Positions 61,545 through 64,000 of a DNA stretch of 64,000 nt are shown piece by piece. The notes under the pieces are model-generated. The model was not told where the DNA came from. It saw only the letters and a list, made by a program, of their open reading frames with translations, and searched no databases. How positions within the stretch are numbered: position 1 is the stretch's first letter; each line of letters starts with the position of its first letter. Position numbers and translations under genes: made by a program. Source of the stretch: Carboxylicivirga longa (GTDB lineage: Bacteria; Bacteroidota; Bacteroidia; Bacteroidales; Marinilabiliaceae); NCBI RefSeq assembly GCF_050589825.1, contig NZ_JBNGOZ010000014.1, positions 1 to 64,000 on the forward strand. Reading direction: 5' to 3'.

Positions 61545-63560
61545 ATGTCAAACGGAAAACCGAATACACCGGGAAGCGATAAGGATAAGCCTAAATTCCC
61601 GAAGTTCAATCTTTACTGGGCCTATGCACTCATTGCCATCGCACTAATTTTGGTCAGCCGCATGGACTTTGGGCAGGGGCCGCATAAAATTTCATACAGC
61701 GAGTTTAAAAAAGAGATATTAACGGGTGGTGATATTGATAACATTATAGTCATCCGTAATGAGGGGGTTGCGGAGGTTACTATTCAGAAGGAGAAACTGG
61801 ATAAATACAAGCATCTTTTTAATGAAAATTTAACTAATTCGGGGCCAGCTACTGAGGGCCCACATTTTATCTTTAACCTATCTACAATTGATAAGTTTGA
61901 TGAAGCACTGGCAGCCGCTGAAGCTGAGCAAGGGGAAAGTATACCGGTTGATTATGAGACCCGAACGGACTTTCTGGGTGAATTTTTCACCTTTATGTGG
62001 CCCCTATTGCTCTTAGTCGCTATTTGGGTGTTCATCTTTCGCCGCATGGGTGCGCAAGGGGGTGCCGGTGGAGGTGGCAACATCTTTAATGTAGGTAAGT
62101 CCAAAGCACGCATGTTCGATAAAGAGTCGGATATAAACGTTAATTTTAAAGATGTGGCAGGCCTGGTTGAGGCCAAGCAAGAGCTGGAGGAAATTGTTTC
62201 CTTCTTGCGCAAGCCCGAAAAATACACCGAGTTGGGAGGTAAGATACCCAAAGGTGCATTGCTGGTAGGACCTCCGGGAACTGGTAAAACCTTATTAGCC
62301 AAGGCTGTGGCAGGTGAAGCTAACGTGCCTTTCTTCAGCATGTCAGGTTCTGATTTTGTGGAGATGTTTGTGGGTGTTGGTGCCAGCCGTGTGCGCGATT
62401 TGTTTAAGAAGGCCAAAGAGAAAGCACCTTGTATTGTTTTTATTGATGAGATCGATGCCATTGGAAGGGCACGTGGGAAGAGTCCTAACATGGGTGCCAA
62501 CGATGAGCGGGAAAATACACTGAACCAGTTGCTGACCGAAATGGATGGTTTTGGGACCAACAGTGGAGTTATTATACTGGCGGCCACTAACCGTGCTGAT
62601 ATTCTGGATCGTGCCCTGATGCGTGCCGGTCGTTTTGATCGTCAGATACATGTTGAGCTACCCGACCTGAAGGAGCGGAAGGCTATTTTTGAGGTGCATT
62701 TGCGTCCCCTGCGTTTGAGTAAAGATGTGGAGGGTGATTTTCTGGCCAAGCAAACACCGGGCTTTTCCGGTGCCGACATTGCCAACGTGTGTAACGAGGC
62801 AGCGCTGATAGCAGCTCGTAACAATAAAAAGATTGTAGAAAAGGATGATTTCTTAAGTGCTGTGGATCGCATTGTTGGCGGCCTTGAGAAAAAGAATAAG
62901 ATCATTTCTAAGGATGAGAAAAAGGCTATTGCCTATCATGAGGCAGGTCATGCCACCATCAGTTGGCTACTGGAACATGCACATCCGCTGGTGAAAGTAA
63001 CGATTGTTCCCCGGGGTAAGGCGCTGGGTGCTGCATGGTACTTGCCCGAAGAGCGTCAGCTAACGACGACCGAACAGATATTGGATGAGATGTGTTCGAC
63101 GCTGGGAGGACGTGCCGCTGAAGAGATTATGTTTGGCCGCATTAGTACCGGAGCTCTTAACGATCTGGAGAAAGTGACGAAGCAGGCCTACGCTATGGTA
63201 TCGTACTATGGTATGAGCACTAAGGTAGGTAACATTAGTTATTTCGATTCATCGGGTCAGAGCGATTATGCCTTTAGCAAGCCTTACAGCGAGAAAACGG
63301 CTGAGATAATGGATCAGGAAGTGGGTCGTATTATTGAAGAGCAGTACAAGCGCGCCAAAGAAATACTGGTTAAAAACCATGAGAAGCATAGCAAGCTGGC
63401 TGAACTGCTGCTCGAGAAAGAGGTGATCTTTAGCGAAGATTTGGAGAAGATCTTTGGTAAGCGTATCTCGGAGCATGTTATTCAGGAGGAAGATCTTGAA
63501 AAGGAAGGAGAGGATGAATCCAAACCGGCAGGTGAAACAAGCACCGAAGGAAATGAATAA
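61545..63560 (+). CDS. ftsH: ATP-dependent zinc metalloprotease FtsH
   Basis: A 671-residue membrane-anchored AAA+ protease that degrades membrane and regulatory proteins. Two helices (YWAYALIAIALILVS near 24-38 and FFTFMWPLLLLVAIWVFIF near 146-164) flank a periplasmic domain. The AAA module has Walker A GPPGTGKT, Walker B CIVFIDEIDAI and the second region of homology. The zinc site is HEAGH, with the third ligand Asp in GALNDLEKV. The C-terminus ends in an acidic Glu-rich tail. Its last eight bases overlap the next gene. Confidence 0.97.
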   Translation: MSNGKPNTPGSDKDKPKFPKFNLYWAYALIAIALILVSRMDFGQGPHKISYSEFKKEILTGGDIDNIIVIRNEGVAEVTIQKEKLDKYKHLFNENLTNSGPATEGPHFIFNLSTIDKFDEALAAAEAEQGESIPVDYETRTDFLGEFFTFMWPLLLLVAIWVFIFRRMGAQGGAGGGGNIFNVGKSKARMFDKESDINVNFKDVAGLVEAKQELEEIVSFLRKPEKYTELGGKIPKGALLVGPPGTGKTLLAKAVAGEANVPFFSMSGSDFVEMFVGVGASRVRDLFKKAKEKAPCIVFIDEIDAIGRARGKSPNMGANDERENTLNQLLTEMDGFGTNSGVIILAATNRADILDRALMRAGRFDRQIHVELPDLKERKAIFEVHLRPLRLSKDVEGDFLAKQTPGFSGADIANVCNEAALIAARNNKKIVEKDDFLSAVDRIVGGLEKKNKIISKDEKKAIAYHEAGHATISWLLEHAHPLVKVTIVPRGKALGAAWYLPEERQLTTTEQILDEMCSTLGGRAAEEIMFGRISTGALNDLEKVTKQAYAMVSYYGMSTKVGNISYFDSSGQSDYAFSKPYSEKTAEIMDQEVGRIIEEQYKRAKEILVKNHEKHSKLAELLLEKEVIFSEDLEKIFGKRISEHVIQEEDLEKEGEDESKPAGETSTEGNE

Positions 63561-64000
63561 ACAGTTGAAGGACGATTCTGATAAGGCTCGGGCTAGTATA
63601 TTGGCTCGTTTAAAGAAATCGTGTGATAATACAAGCGGACGAGTGCCCCGGCGGTGCTCGTCCGCTGCTTTTTTCCCGCAGCCCGATCCCTTGCTTGATA
63701 CCTTTGTTGATGAGTTTAGAAAAATTAAAGGGCAGGTTTTCTTGTGCGAAGATGAGGACGAGCTGAAAAACCAGCTTCAGGCCTTACAGGATAAGAAGCA
63801 ATGGAAGCACATAGCCTGTTGCGATAAGGCCTTACAAGAACTGCTGCCTGTTGCAATGCAACAGAGGCTTGCCAGCTCAATAGATAATGCTGAAGTGGGT
63901 ATTACCACCTGCGAGTGTCTCATTGCGCGCACCGGATCAATCATGGTCAGCGCAGGGCAGGATTCAGGTCGTATGCTCCCTGTTTTTCCACCTGTTCATC
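63553..64000 (+). CDS. LUD domain protein (LutC/YkgG-like), partial at right edge
   Basis: An open frame from the ATG at 63553 to the window end, at least 149 residues. It matches the lactate-utilisation (LUD) domain: VFLCEDEDELKNQLQAL in the N-terminal half and GITTCECLIARTGSIMVSAG followed by QDSGRMLPVFPPVH. LUD proteins of this stand-alone kind accompany ftsH in Bacteroidota; the reaction is not established, though LutABC relatives oxidise lactate. It overlaps the ftsH stop by eight bases. Codons about 28-41 contain a terminator-like hairpin. The 3' end is outside the window. Confidence 0.85.
   Translation, partial: MNKQLKDDSDKARASILARLKKSCDNTSGRVPRRCSSAAFFPQPDPLLDTFVDEFRKIKGQVFLCEDEDELKNQLQALQDKKQWKHIACCDKALQELLPVAMQQRLASSIDNAEVGITTCECLIARTGSIMVSAGQDSGRMLPVFPPVH
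63634..63674 (+). terminator. terminator-like hairpin inside the LUD gene 5' region
   Basis: A 14-pair stem (AGCGGACGAGTGCC / GGTGCTCGTCCGCT, two G-U pairs) with a five-base loop, then GC and six Ts (63669-63674). By sequence it is an intrinsic terminator, yet it lies inside the open frame of the LUD-domain gene, 73 bases after the ftsH stop. Confidence 0.7.

Noticed and set aside
61952..62587. 211-codon minus-strand frame opposite ftsH
   Set aside because: Ser/Pro-rich antisense of the AAA domain; ftsH is unambiguous.
1..64000. CRISPR arrays, insertion sequences, integrases, prophage or defence islands
   Set aside because: No regularly spaced repeats of 25-40 bases, no transposase or integrase motifs, and gene content is housekeeping or envelope throughout.

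Overview
The window is ordinary chromosome from a member of the Bacteroidota, most likely a marine or sediment type near the Marinilabiliales/Bacteroidales; the genus cannot be fixed from sequence alone. The evidence is a complete alternative complex III (act) operon, a type IX secretion C-terminal sorting domain with SprB-type repeats, type B ribosomal protein L31, a CobB-like sirtuin without zinc cysteines, DUF5687 and DUF6146 proteins, and many promoters of the Bacteroidota form TAnnTTTG, some with a TTTG-like box 18-21 bases upstream. Base composition and gene style are even throughout. I found no insertion sequence, prophage, integrase, CRISPR array, toxin-antitoxin pair or recognisable defence island.

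Layout. 0.15-9.2 kb: an SpmA/SpmB-type membrane protein, a secreted protein, a flavin-reductase-like protein, DNA primase, a sirtuin, a small outer-membrane barrel, ComF, a CBM9-like protein and an acyl-CoA hydrolase/transferase. 9.4-16.9 kb: two lipoproteins, a very large ABCG-like transporter with extra N-terminal domains, tRNA-His, a HEAT-repeat DNA alkylation repair-like protein and a cysteine-desulfurase-like PLP enzyme. 17-24.7 kb: a GNAT-like protein, rpmE2, a GlmU-like sugar nucleotidyltransferase, lon, an ADP-ribosylglycohydrolase and an AI-2E/PerM family permease.

24.9-33.0 kb holds the alternative complex III operon in the order actA-B-C-D-F-E. The complex oxidises quinol and passes electrons to a c-type cytochrome or directly to an oxidase. 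ActF precedes ActE here, ActA carries six CxxCH motifs, and no oxidase genes follow. 33-43.4 kb: a SPOR-like membrane protein, a NUDIX hydrolase divergent from pyrE by 7 bases, a SRPBCC protein, a methyltransferase followed by a patatin-barrel (type Vd-like) protein, cardiolipin synthase, ribD divergent from prmC, and an ACP phosphodiesterase. 43.5-53.1 kb: a cyclic-2,3-diphosphoglycerate synthetase-like GTPase, a 1123-residue secreted FG-GAP/SprB/T9SS protein, pdxB, transketolase and a DUF6051 hydrolase.

53.4-64 kb: a membrane-bound LytTR regulator, a znuA-C-B metal uptake operon, an SPFH protein, a DUF5687 membrane protein with its ABC ATPase, then birA divergent from rsfS-ftsH-lutC-like. 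The last gene runs off the right edge and has a near-perfect terminator-like hairpin inside its own 5' coding region.

I did not find a clear new multi-gene system. The items most worth a second look are that intragenic terminator-like hairpin, the tight pyrE/NUDIX pair with a possible leaderless promoter, the rearranged act operon, the intergenic 7- and 8-base repeat families, and the 1039-residue ABC transporter of unknown substrate.
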